NCBI GenBank assembly: GCA_964593065.1
Contig: CAZQGO010000013.1
Coordinates: 18,153 to 82,152, forward strand
DNA: 64,000 nt
Origin: CAZQGO01 sp964593065
GTDB lineage: Bacteria > Oederibacteriota > JAAXVQ01
Reading direction: 5' to 3'
Shown here: in pieces, positions 1-8,427 of the stretch
Position numbering within the stretch: position 1 is the first letter of the stretch
Layout: the number at the start of each line of letters is the position of its first letter
Position numbers and translations under genes: made by a program
Notes under the pieces: model-generated
Databases searched by the model: none
What the model was told of the DNA's origin: nothing
What the model saw: the letters and a program-made list of their open reading frames with translations, nothing else

Positions 1-855
1 CGCGAACGGGTCCGCCTGTTCACGTCCGGCGGCTTCCAGCCCGAGGACTACCGCCCAGCCCTGCAAGCCGTCGCCGTGGTCTACCACCTGGCCGGCGCCA
101 CCAAAGCCCGCAGCCTCGACGAGTACCAGAAGCACAACGTGACCTTGACCCGGCACCTGTTGGAGGCCGTCAAGCGGTTCGCGCCCTCCCTGCAGCGCCT
201 GGTTATGGTCAGCAGCCAGGCGGCGGCCGGGCCGGCCGCCCCCGGGGAAACAGCGGACGAATCCGCCGTCTGCCGGCCGGTCACCTATTACGGGGAAAGC
301 AAACTGGCCGCCGAACGCCTGTTGTCCCTCTATCCCGGCATCCCGGCGGTGGTCTTAAGGCCGGTTTCCGTGTACGGGCCCCGCGACCGGGACGTGTTGA
401 GCATCGTCAAGATGATCGGGCGCGGCTTCGCCCCCGTCATCGGCAGTCCGGACCGCCGTCTGACCTTCGTCTTCGTGGAGGATGTGGTCCGCGCCATGCT
501 GCTCGTCGCCGAGGATGCCCGGGCGGTGGGCCGCACCTATTTCGTGACCGACGGCAGGGTCTATAGCTGGCGCGAGATGCGCGCCATCATGGAGCGCGTG
601 CTGCGACGCCGTTCCCTGGCCGTGCGGGTTCCGGCACCCTTCGTCTGGATGCTGGCCGCCGGCTCGGAAACGTGGTCGCGCCTCACGGGCCGGGCCACGA
701 TTTTCAATTTCAACAAGGTCCACGAATTGCTGCAGGTAAACTGGGGCTGTTCCGGAGAACGTCTCCAGCGGGAGCTCGGTTTTACGCCGAAGTACGACCT
801 GGAACAGGGTTTGCGCCTGACCGTCGCCTGGGCCCGGCAGGCCGGCTGGCTATAG
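1..855 (+). CDS. NAD-dependent epimerase/dehydratase (extended SDR), 5' partial
   Basis: The reading frame is open from base 1 and ends at TAG 853-855, so the gene begins before the window. The Rossmann GxxGxxG and roughly the first 60 residues are missing. What remains is typical of extended short-chain dehydrogenases: a beta-strand ending in a HLAGAT motif, then VSSQ, and the catalytic Y-x3-K in YYGESK at about bases 289-303. An LRPxxVYGP motif follows. It sits near a Spt/ceramide-synthase-like fusion (3454-5787). Caulobacter CerR (ceramide reductase) belongs to this family, so a 3-ketoceramide reductase role is possible. A nucleotide-sugar epimerase is equally compatible with the sequence alone. 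The family call is firm; the substrate is inferred. Confidence 0.85.
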   Translation, partial: RERVRLFTSGGFQPEDYRPALQAVAVVYHLAGATKARSLDEYQKHNVTLTRHLLEAVKRFAPSLQRLVMVSSQAAAGPAAPGETADESAVCRPVTYYGESKLAAERLLSLYPGIPAVVLRPVSVYGPRDRDVLSIVKMIGRGFAPVIGSPDRRLTFVFVEDVVRAMLLVAEDARAVGRTYFVTDGRVYSWREMRAIMERVLRRRSLAVRVPAPFVWMLAAGSETWSRLTGRATIFNFNKVHELLQVNWGCSGERLQRELGFTPKYDLEQGLRLTVAWARQAGWL

Positions 856-1120
856 GGACCGGGTCCCGTCCCGCGGAGCTTTCAGGGGAACCACCCCGAC
901 CGGATGGGAAATCGTATGGGACTCCCTTCGGTCGCAGGTTCCCCATGCCGCTGTCGCTGCGCTCTCCCTGGGGGAGGCTTCCCCTATGGCACTCGCCGAA
1001 ATCGGAAAGGACTCTTCGGCTCGCGGTCGCCCCTCATGGAGTCAGGGGAATGTTCCCCTGACCACCCCTGGTCCCTGACGGGTCCTGAGCCGATGCGTCC
1101 TGCTTTCCTGCCTACTTCAG

Positions 1121-1169
1121 TCGGGGGCTTCACCGCCCCCGAACCCTAAGCCTCATCATTTTGATGAGG
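1121..1169. terminator. Two consecutive stem-loops
   Basis: The first hairpin, TCGGGGGC-ttcacc-GCCCCCGA (1121-1142), has an 8-bp GC stem. The second, CCTCATCA-ttt-TGATGAGG (1151-1169), has an 8-bp stem. Both lie downstream of the epimerase gene. Neither is followed by a good U-tract, so termination is plausible but not proven. Confidence 0.4.
1132..1156 (+). repeat. Dispersed 25-nt repeat, copy 1
   Basis: The sequence from ACCGCCCCCGAACCCTAA through GCCTCAT recurs at 26315-26340 with a single inserted A. Both copies lie in intergenic DNA on the plus strand, just downstream of a gene. Here it is embedded in the paired stem-loops; the second copy has lost the hairpin partner. Confidence 0.6.
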
Positions 1170-1262
1170 CAAAGTTGCGCTTCCGAAATTGCGGGAAATT
1201 TGTTAAGCTGGAAAATGCCGGTACGGCTTGGGCCATCTTAACGCAAAGGAATGCAAAGCCGG

Positions 1263-2345
1263 ATGCCTTCACCCTCCATTGCCCGGTTGGGCGCGGCGCT
1301 GTTGGCCGCCAGTCTGCTCGTGGGCTGCTCGGCCATGACTCCGTGGAACCGGGCCAACAAGAAAATCGCCCAGTTGTATTATTACGGTCATTACGCCGAG
1401 GCGGTCGAAGAAGCGAAAAAGGCCCTGACCTATGCGGAAAAGACTTTCGGCAGCGGGCATCAGCATGTCGCCACGGCCCTGAGCAACCTGGTTTACCTGT
1501 ACAGCATCCTGGGCCAATATCAGAAATCGAAGGAACTCCTGCTGCGGGCCCTGAAAATCAAGGAAAAGGAACTGGGGCCGGACCACGTCACGGTCGGCCT
1601 GATTCTGACCCATCTTTCGGAAATATACCGCTACGAGGGCCAGTACGCCCAGGCGGAGCCCTACGGCATGCAGGGACTGTTGATTCTGCTGAACAAGCTG
1701 CCTTCCGACCACCCCAAGCTGCTGGAGGCGCTGAACAACCTGGCCTACATCTATGACGCCCAAAAGAAATACGAGCAGGCCGAGGAGCTGTACCAGAAGG
1801 CGCTGACCATCGGGGAAGAGCTCTACGGCGCGGACCATCCCGGCCTGGGGCCGTATCTGAGCAACCTGGAAATGGTATACCGGCGTTCGGGAAAGATCAA
1901 ACAGGCCATCGAAATTTCCAAGCGCAAGCTGGCCCTGCAGGCCAAGCAGGCTGGCCCGGGCCAGAGGGACTACGTGCAGTCCCTCATCAACTTAGCCGAC
2001 CTGTACCGCAGCGAGGGACGTCTGACGGAGGCTGAATCTCTCTTGAAACAAGCCCTCGAGCTGGACGAGACCAAACTGGGCAAAACCCATTTGCGCGTAG
2101 CCATGGATTTATACAATCTCGCCGATTTGTATGCGGACGACCGGCGTTTCTCCGAGGCCGAAACCCTCATGCGCCGGGCCCTGGCCATTTACGAGCGCAC
2201 CGATACCCCGCGCAATCCTTATTGGATCAAGACCATGACCAAATACGCCGCCCTCCTGCGCGAGACCGGGCGGGAGGAAGACGCCCGCAACGTGGACCTT
2301 CACCTCAAGCAGGGCACCTTCTTGAACGGCAACAAGCCGCGTTAA
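1263..2345 (+). CDS. TPR-repeat lipoprotein (kinesin-light-chain-like TPRs)
   Basis: The N-terminus is a lipoprotein signal: a short basic region, a hydrophobic core and the lipobox LLVGC. From about residue 40 to the end there are about seven tandem 42-residue TPR units of the kinesin-light-chain type, recognisable by recurring YxxAExxxxxAL and LGxxHPxxAxxLxNLAxLY patterns. It should be a membrane-anchored periplasmic scaffold for protein contacts. ATG 1263 is chosen because AAAGGA (1245-1250) lies 12 nt upstream. The in-frame ATG at 1251 directly abuts that box and would leave no spacing. Its stop codon overlaps the stop of the convergent GT4 gene by 3-4 nt. The partner is unknown. Confidence 0.85.
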   Translation: MPSPSIARLGAALLAASLLVGCSAMTPWNRANKKIAQLYYYGHYAEAVEEAKKALTYAEKTFGSGHQHVATALSNLVYLYSILGQYQKSKELLLRALKIKEKELGPDHVTVGLILTHLSEIYRYEGQYAQAEPYGMQGLLILLNKLPSDHPKLLEALNNLAYIYDAQKKYEQAEELYQKALTIGEELYGADHPGLGPYLSNLEMVYRRSGKIKQAIEISKRKLALQAKQAGPGQRDYVQSLINLADLYRSEGRLTEAESLLKQALELDETKLGKTHLRVAMDLYNLADLYADDRRFSEAETLMRRALAIYERTDTPRNPYWIKTMTKYAALLRETGREEDARNVDLHLKQGTFLNGNKPR

Positions 2346-3403
2346 GCGGTCCCCCGGTCCTTCCCCTGTTTTTTCTCGGATTGTTTCTCCAGGACATCCC
2401 GGTACAGCGCCAGCAGGCGCTTGCGGATCTCGACCTTGTCGAACTGGGTGAGCAGCTGCCGGGAAACGTCCCGGCCCTCCTGGCGGTACTTTGGCTCCGT
2501 GGCCATGCGCCGGGTCAGCTGGATGAACTCCGCGGTGTCCCGGGCCTTGAGGTAGGGATTCTCGTACAGTTCCCGGTATTCCTGGATGTCGCGGTAGAGG
2601 ACCGGCAGGCCCGCGGCCGCGGCCTCGACGGGCACCAAGGGACAATTCTCCTGGTAACTGGTGAACAGCAGGAGATCGCCGGCGTTGTAGATCGCGGGCA
2701 TGTCCTTCAGGTCGAACAGGCCCGGAAACCGGATGTGCGGGGGGGCCGCGGCGATGCGGCGGTTGAGCTTCACGATGCCCTCGGTCATCATCCCGAAGGG
2801 GCGCCCGCCCACCCACACGAAGGTGTATTCCGGGCAGCTTTCCGCGACGTCGAGAAAATCCTCCACACCCTTGCGCCCTTCCAGCTGCCCCACGCCCAGG
2901 ACGACGAACTCTTCGGGTTTCAAACCCAGCAGTCTGCGCCCCGCGGCCCGCTTCTCGGGGGTGGGCGCGAATTTTTCCGTGTGGATCGGATTGTAGATCC
3001 GGGCGATGCGCGTCTTGGCCTTCAGGTCGCGGATCGCCCGTTCCACCATGGGGGATATGGCGATGCAGACGTCCGCGTAGGAATAAACGCGGCGGAAATA
3101 CCAGCGCACGAAAGGCATGGCCAGCTTCCAGGCCGGCAGCGAACCCTTGATGGAATCGGGAATGACGTGCACGGTGAAGACGCGGCGGCCGCGGTAGCGG
3201 CGGCCCTTCCAGAAATAATAGGGCCCGTAGGTATGCGCGTGGAAAATGTCGCCCCACCCCTCCTGGTTGACGACCACCTCCACGTCGGTTCCGGCCTGCA
3301 AGAGGTCGACGCAATCCACGAAAGCCGTGTGCACCCCCTGGCCTTTCATGATGAACGGGGTTTCCGAAACCACGTGTACGCGCAGGCGCGGGGGTTCAGG
3401 CAT
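2342..3403 (-). CDS. Glycosyltransferase family 4 (GT-B fold)
   Basis: This 353-residue protein has the GT-B layout. The N-terminal half carries a QGVHTA loop and an HAHTYGP motif. The C-terminal half has the donor-site pattern, including RIYNPIHTEKF, a GVGQLEGRKG stretch and EAAAAGLPV (E-x7-E-like) near residue 255. The start ATG 3403 has AAGGAGG upstream. It lies 50 nt downstream of the Spt-GNAT fusion on the same strand and is probably cotranscribed. If that locus makes ceramide, this enzyme is a candidate glycosphingolipid head-group transferase; otherwise it acts on another membrane glycan. Donor and acceptor cannot be read from sequence. Confidence 0.85.
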   Translation of the reverse strand: MPEPPRLRVHVVSETPFIMKGQGVHTAFVDCVDLLQAGTDVEVVVNQEGWGDIFHAHTYGPYYFWKGRRYRGRRVFTVHVIPDSIKGSLPAWKLAMPFVRWYFRRVYSYADVCIAISPMVERAIRDLKAKTRIARIYNPIHTEKFAPTPEKRAAGRRLLGLKPEEFVVLGVGQLEGRKGVEDFLDVAESCPEYTFVWVGGRPFGMMTEGIVKLNRRIAAAPPHIRFPGLFDLKDMPAIYNAGDLLLFTSYQENCPLVPVEAAAAGLPVLYRDIQEYRELYENPYLKARDTAEFIQLTRRMATEPKYRQEGRDVSRQLLTQFDKVEIRKRLLALYRDVLEKQSEKKQGKDRGTA

Positions 3404-3453
3404 CCAGTCTCCTCCTTGACGCGGATGAATCCGGCGGCCGGCCGCCGGGCGGG

Positions 3454-5787
3454 TCAGATTTTCAGCTCGTAGACGCGGTAGATCTTGCTGCGCTGTCCGC
3501 CGTTGGACTCGATGGCCTTGCGCAGCAGGCGGTCGTCCTCCGGCACCCAGGAAAGCTCGCCGCTGGTATAGCCCAAGGCCTGGGCCCGCCGGAAGGATTC
3601 CCAGTACAGCAGGGTCTCCAGGCCGCGGCGCTGGTAGGCGCGGCGCACGGCCAGCAGGGCGAAACGCAGGGTCTTGATCTGCTTGGAATACCAGTAGAAC
3701 TTGATCATGTCCGTGATCCCGATGCGGCCGTTGAAGCGCTTCAGGACCTCGTTGTAGTTGGGCAGGATCAGGGAAAACGCCACCGGCTTGCGCTTCACCA
3801 GCACGAAATTGACCAGCTCGGGCACGATCACGGGCTTGAGCTTGGCGATGAAATACTTCAGGTCTTCGTTGCTCAAGGGCGTGAAGCCGAACGTCTGGCG
3901 GTGCGCGTCGTTCAAGATCTCCATGATGGCCGTCATTTCCCGGCGGAAGCGCGTCATGCGCAGGTGGCGCACCTTGACGGCCTGCCTGCGCCGGGTGTGT
4001 TCCGCCAGCTTTTCCAGGCGCGCGGGCAGCGATTCGCGGACATCCAGGCCGTAGGCGAAAAAATCCTTGCTTTTTTGAAAGCCGTACTGCTCCAGGAACG
4101 CGGCATAGTAGGGTGGGTTATGCGGCATCATGATGGCCGGCGGCGTGTCAAAGCCCTCCACCAGGCAGCCTAGGCCGTCCAACTGGGAGAAGGCCATGGG
4201 TCCCCGCATGAGCGCAAGATTCCTCTCGGCCAGCCAGGTCCGGGCCGCATCCAGCAGGGCGGCCGCGGCGGGATAATCCTGCTCCACTTCGAAGAAGCTG
4301 AACATGCCCGCGCGTTCCCCGTGCGTCCGGTTGGCGCGGTGGTCCACCGCGGCCACGATGCGGCCGACCACCTGCTTGCCGCGGCGGGCCAAAAAGGCCT
4401 GCGCATCGCCGTGGCGGAAAAAGGTGTTTTCCTCGCGATCAAACACCGTTTCCACGTCGGTAATCAGCTGCGGAACCCAGTTCCGGTCCTGGCTGTAGAT
4501 GCCCCAGGGCAACTTCAGGAATTTTTTCTGCTCGCCCTTCTCCTTTTTCCTGCGGGCCGGCGGTACCGGATACACTTCCACGGGCGCGCCCGGCGCGTTG
4601 GGCCCGATGAGGTCCAAGGCCGTGCCGACTTTTTTCAGCTTGTCCAGCACGAAATCCAATTCCGCCCGGGTGTGGGTGGCCGTGTAGGATGTGCGCAGGC
4701 AGGAGAGGTTGGGCGGCACGGCCGGGGAAACCACCGGGTTGACGTAGACGCCCTCCTCCATCAGCATCTTGGCGAACTGGAAGGTTTTCAGGTTGTCCCC
4801 CACCAGGATGGGAATGATGGCGGATTCGGTGGGGCCGGTATGAAAGCCCAGGTCGCGGACGGCTTGCAGCATGTACTGTACGTTTTCCCGGAGCTTCAGC
4901 ATGCGTTCCGGTTCGCGCTCCAGGATGGTCAGGGCCGCCAGGGCCGTGGCCACGGCCGCCGGCGGCGGCGCCGCCTGGAAGATGAAGGACCGGGCGTTGT
5001 GCTTGAGAAAAGAGATGACTTTCCGCTCCCCGGCGACGAAGCCCCCGATGCTGGCCAACGACTTGGAAAAGGTGCCCATGACGAGATCGATTTTATGCAA
5101 CAAGCCCTGCTCCTCGCCGGCGCCGCGCCCCCGCCTGCCCAGCACGCCCAGGCCGTGCGCTTCATCCACCATGACCCGGCAGCCGTACTTCTTGGCCAGG
5201 GGCACGATCCGCCGCAGGTCGGCCTGGTCGCCCTCCATGGAAAACACGCCGTCCACCACGATCAGCTTGCCGACGTCCCGGTCCTCCAAGTTGGCCAGGA
5301 TGCGCTCCAAATCCTCCATGTCGTTGTGCCGGAACTTGATGAGCTTGCCGAACGCCAAGCGGCAGCCGTCCAGGATGGAGGCATGGTTGGTGCGGTCGGA
5401 GATGACGACGTCGCCCTTGCTGACGAGGGTGGAGATGATGCCCAGGTTGGTGGTAAACCCCGTGGAAAAGACCAGCGCCGCTTCTTTTTCCATAAACTCG
5501 GCCAGGCGATTTTCCAGCTCGACGTGCAGGTCAATGGTGCCGTTGAGGAAGCGCGAACCTGTGCAGCCGCTGCCGTATTTCTGGATGGCGCGGATTCCGG
5601 CTTCGATGACTTCCGGGTGGGAAGTCAGGCCCAGGTAGTTGTTGGAACCGACCACCACCGTTTTGTGCCCGTCCATCACCACCGTGGTGTCCACCATGGA
5701 TTCATTGACCCGGAAATACGGGTACAGACCCTGGCGGATGACTTCCTCGGCATCATGATAATGATAGGCTTTCGCAAATACATCCAT
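3454..5787 (-). CDS. Bifunctional fusion: serine palmitoyltransferase-like alpha-oxoamine synthase + YghO/bCerS-like GNAT acyltransferase
   Basis: Residues 1 to about 395 form a complete PLP-dependent alpha-oxoamine synthase. Visible motifs are YLGL, GSGCTGSR, DEAHGLG (Asp208, His211) and the PLP lysine Lys242 in GTFSKSLASIGG, which is closer to serine palmitoyltransferase than to BioF or Kbl. After a basic linker (about 405-420) comes a roughly 360-residue domain of the YghO type. Its landmarks are NWVPQL, GRIVAAVDHR, FFEVEQDYPAA, GPMAFSQLDGLG, MPHNPPYY and YGFQKSKD. As I recall, bacterial ceramide synthase (bCerS) belongs to this GNAT-related family. The fusion would join serine-acyl condensation to N-acylation, the first two steps of bacterial ceramide synthesis. 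ATG 5787 follows GAGGAACC. Function is inferred from domain content. Confidence 0.85.
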   Translation of the reverse strand: MDVFAKAYHYHDAEEVIRQGLYPYFRVNESMVDTTVVMDGHKTVVVGSNNYLGLTSHPEVIEAGIRAIQKYGSGCTGSRFLNGTIDLHVELENRLAEFMEKEAALVFSTGFTTNLGIISTLVSKGDVVISDRTNHASILDGCRLAFGKLIKFRHNDMEDLERILANLEDRDVGKLIVVDGVFSMEGDQADLRRIVPLAKKYGCRVMVDEAHGLGVLGRRGRGAGEEQGLLHKIDLVMGTFSKSLASIGGFVAGERKVISFLKHNARSFIFQAAPPPAAVATALAALTILEREPERMLKLRENVQYMLQAVRDLGFHTGPTESAIIPILVGDNLKTFQFAKMLMEEGVYVNPVVSPAVPPNLSCLRTSYTATHTRAELDFVLDKLKKVGTALDLIGPNAPGAPVEVYPVPPARRKKEKGEQKKFLKLPWGIYSQDRNWVPQLITDVETVFDREENTFFRHGDAQAFLARRGKQVVGRIVAAVDHRANRTHGERAGMFSFFEVEQDYPAAAALLDAARTWLAERNLALMRGPMAFSQLDGLGCLVEGFDTPPAIMMPHNPPYYAAFLEQYGFQKSKDFFAYGLDVRESLPARLEKLAEHTRRRQAVKVRHLRMTRFRREMTAIMEILNDAHRQTFGFTPLSNEDLKYFIAKLKPVIVPELVNFVLVKRKPVAFSLILPNYNEVLKRFNGRIGITDMIKFYWYSKQIKTLRFALLAVRRAYQRRGLETLLYWESFRRAQALGYTSGELSWVPEDDRLLRKAIESNGGQRSKIYRVYELKI

Positions 5788-5913
5788 GCTCGGTTCCTCT
5801 GCCCGCGGCCCGGCGGCGGAGCGAACGCCGTCGCCCGCCGGACGAGACGGAATGGAATTCGATTGTACGGTCCCCGTGCTTCCCTGTCAACTCGGCAATG
5901 GACCCGTGGCCGC

Positions 5914-6630
5914 CTAGCCCGGCTCCGGCCGGTCCTGCTCCAGGAAGCTCTCCACGTAAGTTTCTTCCTCGTGCATGTGTTGCCGCTCGAACTCCCGGGC
6001 CGTGAAGCAGTTTTTCTCCAACAGCAGCTTGGTCAGGGCCTCGATCCGGTTGTCGAGGTGACGGACAACCTCGGCGACCGGGTCCGGCAATTGGCCGTGA
6101 TCCAAGGGCGAGGGCGGACGCTGTCCGGAGGGCAGGCGCACCACCTTGCCGGGATTGCCCACCACGGTGCACCCCGCCGGCACATCCCGCACGACCACGG
6201 CCTGGGTTCCGATCTTGGCGCCCGCCCCGATCACGATCGCGCCCAGGATCTTGGCGCCCGCCCCGATCACGGTGTCGGCCCCGATGGTGGGATGCCGCTT
6301 GCCGCGGGAGAGCGAGGTGCCGCCCAGGGTGACCCCTTGATAGATCAGCACCCCCGCGCCCACTTCGGCCGTCTCGCCGATGACCACGCCCGCCCCGTGG
6401 TCGATGAAAACCCCCTTCCCGAGCTTGGCGCCGGGATGGATTTCAATGAGCGTCAGCCAGCGCGAGAGATGGGACACCCACCGCCCCAGGGTCTTGAGCT
6501 TGAGGAGCCAGAGCGCGTGGGCCAGGCGGTGGAACCAGATGGCGTGAAGGCCGGGATAGCACAGCAGGACCTCCAAGAGGTTGCGCGCCGCGGGATCTTT
6601 GGCGAATACCGCTCGCACGTTGTCGAACAT
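5914..6630 (-). CDS. cysE: Serine O-acetyltransferase
   Basis: This 238-residue protein has an alpha-helical N-terminus followed by a left-handed beta-helix of hexapeptide repeats (GAGVVIGETAEVGAG, IGAGAKILG and so on). It contains the family's GVTLGGT loop with nearby KRHPTIG and ends with VPAGCTVVGNP. It converts L-serine and acetyl-CoA to O-acetylserine for cysteine synthesis in the cytoplasm. The short form without the long N-terminal domain resembles EpsC/plant-like SATs. It lies between rng and the Spt fusion on the same strand. The shared use of serine with Spt may be coincidental. Confidence 0.93.
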   Translation of the reverse strand: MFDNVRAVFAKDPAARNLLEVLLCYPGLHAIWFHRLAHALWLLKLKTLGRWVSHLSRWLTLIEIHPGAKLGKGVFIDHGAGVVIGETAEVGAGVLIYQGVTLGGTSLSRGKRHPTIGADTVIGAGAKILGAIVIGAGAKIGTQAVVVRDVPAGCTVVGNPGKVVRLPSGQRPPSPLDHGQLPDPVAEVVRHLDNRIEALTKLLLEKNCFTAREFERQHMHEEETYVESFLEQDRPEPG

Positions 6631-6694
6631 GGGTCATCACCCTTTCCGGTTTCCGTTTCGCGGCCTGGTCCCGGTCCGGCCGGCCGCCGCGCCG

Positions 6695-8326
6695 TCACGG
6701 CTCGCCGACGTTGCCCACGATGAGCAGCCCGGTGAGCGGCGACAGCAGACGCATTTCCTCGGGTTTCAAGTCCGGGTTGGCCGTCACGCGGACGGTAGCC
6801 CGGGCGGTGCGCGCCTGCTCCCGCAACTCGGCCTCTCCGGTGTAGTGCAGCCAGAAGGGCGAGACTTCCAGGATCAATTCCCGCTCCTCGGTCAGGCGCA
6901 GGGCCTTCCGCAGCATGCGTTCCAGGCGCAGGGCCATGCTGGGCCGCGAGCGCACCCAGCCCAAGCCCCGGCACATGGGGCACGGTTCGCACAGGGTGCG
7001 CAGCAGGCTGCCCCGGACGCGTTTGCGGGTCATCTCGATCAGACCCAGGTCGGTCAGCTGCCGCAGGCTGGTCTTGGCGCGGTCCCGCTGCAGGGACTGG
7101 GCCAGCTCGAGAAACACCCGTTCCTTGTGCTCCTCGATGCGCATGTCGATGAAATCCAGGACGATGATGCCCCCCAGATCCCGCAGCCGCAACTGCCGGG
7201 CGATCTCCTGGGCGGCCTCGAGGTTGGTCTTGAGAATCGTGTCATCCTGGCGCTTCTTGCCGATGTGGCGGCCGGTATTGACGTCCACCACCACCAGGGC
7301 CTCGGTTTCCTCCACCACCAGGTAGCCGCCGCATTTCAGCCAGACCTTGGGCCGCAGGGCCTTCTCGATCTCGACTTCCAAGTTGAGGGCTTCAAACAGA
7401 GGCAATTCGCCCTGGTGAATTTCCACCACGGGTTTCCAGGTGGATAAAAAAGATGTCAGCCAGGCCTTGAGGTTCTTGCTCTCCTCGCCGGCGTCAATGC
7501 GGATGCGGCGGTCGTCCTTGGTCAGGAGATCCCGCACCACCCGGTGGACCAGATCCGCTTCGGAGTACAGGACGACCGGCGCCCGGCTCTTTTTTTCCTT
7601 GACCTTGATCTGCTTCCATACCTTCAGGAGGTACTGGATGTCCGCCTTCAGCTCATCCTCGCTGGCGTTCTGGGCCGAGGTGCGGGCGATGGCGCCGAAA
7701 CCCTTGGGGGTGATCCGGTCCAGGATCTGCTTCAAGCGCGAGCGTTCCTTCTCATCGGTGATGCGGTGGGAAATTCCGCTGTGCTGCGCCTTGGGGATCA
7801 GCACCAGCAGGCGGGCCGGCATGGAGATCTGCCCGGTCAGGCGCGGCCCCTTGGTGGAGATGGATTCCTTCTCCACCTGCACCAGGATCTCCTGTCCCTT
7901 GCTCAGCAGCTCCTGGATCGGTTTGCGGAACCCCCGGCCCCGGTCCTTGCCCGGCTCCGCACCGTCGGACACCACGTCCTCGATGTCCTCCTCCTGCTTG
8001 CGGGCCTGCTTGGCGTTCATATAGTCCTCGATGGTCAGGGCCTCGGTCAGAATGTCGCGGACATGCAGAAACCCGCTGCGCTCCAGGCCGATGTCGACGA
8101 ACGCGGCCTGCAGGCCGGGCAGCACGGCCACGACGCGACCCTTGTAGATCCCGCCGACGATGGTGGTTTCCTGGTCGCGTTCGAAGTAAAACTCCGCCAG
8201 CCGGCCCGCCTCCAGGAAGCCGATGCGCGTTTCACCCTTGTCCCGGGCAATCAGCATCTCCCGCTCCTGGGAAGCCAGCGGCGTCAAGACCCGGTTTTCG
8301 CGGCGTCTTCGTTTTATGCGTTTCAT
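6695..8326 (-). CDS. rng: Ribonuclease E/G family protein (RNase G)
   Basis: The 543-residue length fits RNase G, without the long C-terminal scaffold of RNase E. An S1 domain sits at about residues 45-140 (YKGRVVAVLPGLQAAFVDIG). The catalytic DNase I-like part carries the Mg-binding aspartates in VVVDVNTGRHIG and IIVLDFIDM. The zinc-link motif CEPCPMC is present near the C-terminal small domain. It matures 5S/16S rRNA and degrades mRNA. The start ATG 8326 has AGGAAAAA upstream. It follows the radical SAM gene by about 100 nt in the extended mre operon, an order also seen in deltaproteobacteria. Confidence 0.95.
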   Translation of the reverse strand: MKRIKRRRRENRVLTPLASQEREMLIARDKGETRIGFLEAGRLAEFYFERDQETTIVGGIYKGRVVAVLPGLQAAFVDIGLERSGFLHVRDILTEALTIEDYMNAKQARKQEEDIEDVVSDGAEPGKDRGRGFRKPIQELLSKGQEILVQVEKESISTKGPRLTGQISMPARLLVLIPKAQHSGISHRITDEKERSRLKQILDRITPKGFGAIARTSAQNASEDELKADIQYLLKVWKQIKVKEKKSRAPVVLYSEADLVHRVVRDLLTKDDRRIRIDAGEESKNLKAWLTSFLSTWKPVVEIHQGELPLFEALNLEVEIEKALRPKVWLKCGGYLVVEETEALVVVDVNTGRHIGKKRQDDTILKTNLEAAQEIARQLRLRDLGGIIVLDFIDMRIEEHKERVFLELAQSLQRDRAKTSLRQLTDLGLIEMTRKRVRGSLLRTLCEPCPMCRGLGWVRSRPSMALRLERMLRKALRLTEERELILEVSPFWLHYTGEAELREQARTARATVRVTANPDLKPEEMRLLSPLTGLLIVGNVGEP

Positions 8327-8427
8327 GAATTTTTCCTCGTTCCTGTAAAAAGTATTTAAGCCGCACCAAGCGGCTTCGCAAACGTTCTCTTCCCCGGCGC
8401 TCCGCCGGCCAACGCGGCGGCGGGCCC

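Larger units (their letters stand above)
856..1250. other. Intergenic region, non-coding
   Basis: No open frame here looks like a gene; the short frames are low-quality overlaps. The stretch is rich in short inverted repeats, such as tcaggggaa-tg-ttcccctga near 1042-1061, and in reiterated TCAGGGGAA blocks. It ends in two consecutive stem-loops (1121-1169). It probably holds the 3' untranslated region of the epimerase gene and the promoter of the TPR lipoprotein gene. I see no convincing -35/-10 pair. Confidence 0.6.

Noticed and set aside
4321..6723. An 800-codon plus-strand frame opposite the Spt fusion and cysE
   Set aside because: It mirrors two well-supported minus-strand genes and has a His/Gln/Arg-rich composition typical of antisense frames in GC-rich DNA.
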